DNA of 6,750 bases from Thermoproteota archaeon (GTDB taxonomy: Archaea; Thermoproteota; Korarchaeia; Korarchaeales; Korarchaeaceae). Each line of letters opens with the position of its first letter. The first letter of the stretch is position 1. Shown here one piece after another: positions 5,751-6,750 of this stretch. The position numbers and the translations under genes were made by a program. The notes beneath the pieces are model-generated. The model was not told the origin of the DNA. It was given only the letters and a program-made list of their open reading frames with translations, and did not search any database. The stretch is from the NCBI GenBank assembly GCA_011042755.1, contig DRBY01000123.1, forward strand, positions 1 through 6,750, given 5' to 3'.

Positions 5751-6750
5751 TTGGACGTCAGGCTGGCGATGGCCGGGGTGGTTCTCATAGTGCTCGCTGT
5801 ACTTCTCGCTCCTCTCCCCTTCCAAGAGGTTACTCCGGCGAACCAGACGACTCCGCAACCGCAGGCGCAGGCGCTAGAAGACAGGATGCGGGAGAAGGGA
5901 CCCATAGAGATCACGGTGAGGCAGGCTGCGTTGATCGAGAACCCACTGGATGAGGAGGTTAGGGGCTACGTCTACATGGCTGTTCCAGTCAACTGCTCCC
6001 ATCAGGAGTCCTACTTGGCAAGCGCTCCAACCGGGACGATCGTGCACTTCGATGACGAGGGCAACCCCTTCCTAGTCATAGAGCTCGTCCTAGGCCCGAA
6101 GGAGGTAACCTGGGTCAATGTCACGCTCAAGGTGAGATTGAAGCCATACGTGATAGACTGGGCGGCTGAGAAGAGGGTCTGGCCCCCTCTGAACGTCACG
6201 CTGCTCTACACGGGGAGAACCAGGTACTGGGACACGTCCAACTCGACGCTCAGGGAGCTGGCTCGTGACATTGCCGGCAGCGACCACGACCCCGTGCTTA
6301 TTGCGAAGAGCCTCGCCTCTTGGATATCGACTCACCTAGAGTACCACGTCAGGTTTGACAGGCTGGGCTCGAACCGAGCGGTCAAGGCCGGGTTCGCCGA
6401 GATGTACGTCTACGGCGACTGCACTGAAGTCGCTGACGTCTACGTGACGCTGGCTCGAATACTCGGGCTGCCGGCCCGAACGGCATACGGCATGATGAGG
6501 CTCAAAGAGAGCGAGGATGTCTATTGGGCGAACTTCACCTCTCAGGACTTCACGGCCTGGACCGGGCACGTCTGGCCGCAGGTCTACATCTCTCCGTGGG
6601 GCTGGGTCGATGTCGAGATGCTTGAAGGGAGTACGCCGAAGGTGGGCGACTACTCCTGGCGGCACGTAATCTACGGCTTTGAGTCTAGGAAGTTCATGGG
6701 CTCTGATTTCTTAGGAGCCTTCTGCAGGACCAGCTTCGGCAGCGAGCCCC
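5751..6750 (+). CDS. Exported transglutaminase-like (papain-fold) protein, 3' end outside window
   Basis: The frame is open from TTG 5751 to the right edge, 333 codons. Residues 8-22 (AGVVLIVLAVLLAPL) form a signal peptide or anchor, followed by a Pro/Gln/Thr-rich linker (27-40). Residues about 52-132 form a beta-rich domain common ahead of archaeal transglutaminase cores: ENPLDEEVRG, DDEGNPFLVI, then KEVTWVNVTLKV. The transglutaminase core carries the full triad: Cys224 in YGDCTEVADVYVTLARILGLPAR, His273 in TGHVWPQVYI, and Asp287 in WGWVDVEM. Several N-x-S/T sites and the leader suggest an extracellular location. Family members act as cysteine peptidases or transamidases; the substrate is unknown. 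TTG 5751 adds Asp-Val-Arg, giving the leader a positive charge, and has AGGG nearby. ATG 5769 is the alternative and lacks a ribosome site. The C-terminal part is not in the window. Confidence 0.88.
   Translation, partial: MDVRLAMAGVVLIVLAVLLAPLPFQEVTPANQTTPQPQAQALEDRMREKGPIEITVRQAALIENPLDEEVRGYVYMAVPVNCSHQESYLASAPTGTIVHFDDEGNPFLVIELVLGPKEVTWVNVTLKVRLKPYVIDWAAEKRVWPPLNVTLLYTGRTRYWDTSNSTLRELARDIAGSDHDPVLIAKSLASWISTHLEYHVRFDRLGSNRAVKAGFAEMYVYGDCTEVADVYVTLARILGLPARTAYGMMRLKESEDVYWANFTSQDFTAWTGHVWPQVYISPWGWVDVEMLEGSTPKVGDYSWRHVIYGFESRKFMGSDFLGAFCRTSFGSEP

Noticed and set aside
6011..6665. Three minus-strand frames opposite the transglutaminase gene
   Set aside because: They are antisense to a domain with an intact catalytic triad and are rich in Arg, Val and Pro without motifs.
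1..6750. CRISPR array, tRNA, rRNA, insertion sequence or inverted terminal repeats
   Set aside because: I found no regularly spaced direct repeats, cloverleaf-like stretch, transposase motif or flanking repeats. The gaps between genes are too short (at most 93 bp) for most of these.

Overview
This window looks like chromosome from a thermophilic archaeon of the Thermoproteota/Korarchaeota type; I cannot name the genus. Three things point there. Several start codons have an archaeal TATA-like box about 27-30 nt upstream and no usable Shine-Dalgarno, which is the leaderless arrangement. The codons are rich in AGG, AGA, ATA, GAG and AAG. The domain set is also typical: an ATP-cone joined to an Mrr-like nuclease, a small JAMM protein, an exported transglutaminase, and an intein in a P-loop ATPase. 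Genes are packed tightly and the largest gap is 93 bp. I see no rRNA, tRNA, CRISPR array or insertion sequence.

Positions 1-3787 hold three minus-strand genes in a row, read from right to left. The first is an ATP-cone + PD-(D/E)XK nuclease + helix-hairpin-helix protein (2879-3787). The second is a membrane-anchored PhoPQ-activated-protein (PqaA)-like alpha/beta-hydrolase homologue that seems to lack its catalytic residues (1517-2830). The third is a P-loop ATPase that runs off the left edge (1-1475). The ATPase is interrupted after residue 343 by the N-terminal part of an intein: Cys1 is at 444-446, the block B TxxH is at 228-239, and at least 148 intein residues lie inside the window. The hydrolase homologue has its own TATA box. 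The ATPase starts 41 nt after the hydrolase stop behind a strong Shine-Dalgarno, so these two probably form one operon.

Positions 3788-5657 hold small housekeeping-like or unknown genes. A short helical protein on the plus strand (3856-4200) converges on and overlaps a YbjN-like protein on the minus strand (4126-4521). The YbjN-like gene is divergent from a JAMM/MPN+ metalloprotease (4594-5013), which converges with only 8 bp to spare on a MarC-family membrane protein (5022-5657).

From 5658 to the end, a 93-bp divergent promoter region separates MarC from an exported transglutaminase-like protein on the plus strand (5751 to beyond 6750), with its Cys-His-Asp triad intact.

The most notable content is the unfinished intein in an ATPase I do not recognise. 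Next are the three-domain nuclease and the degenerate hydrolase that appears co-transcribed with the ATPase. I do not see enough to claim a new defence system; the neighbourhood is suggestive only.
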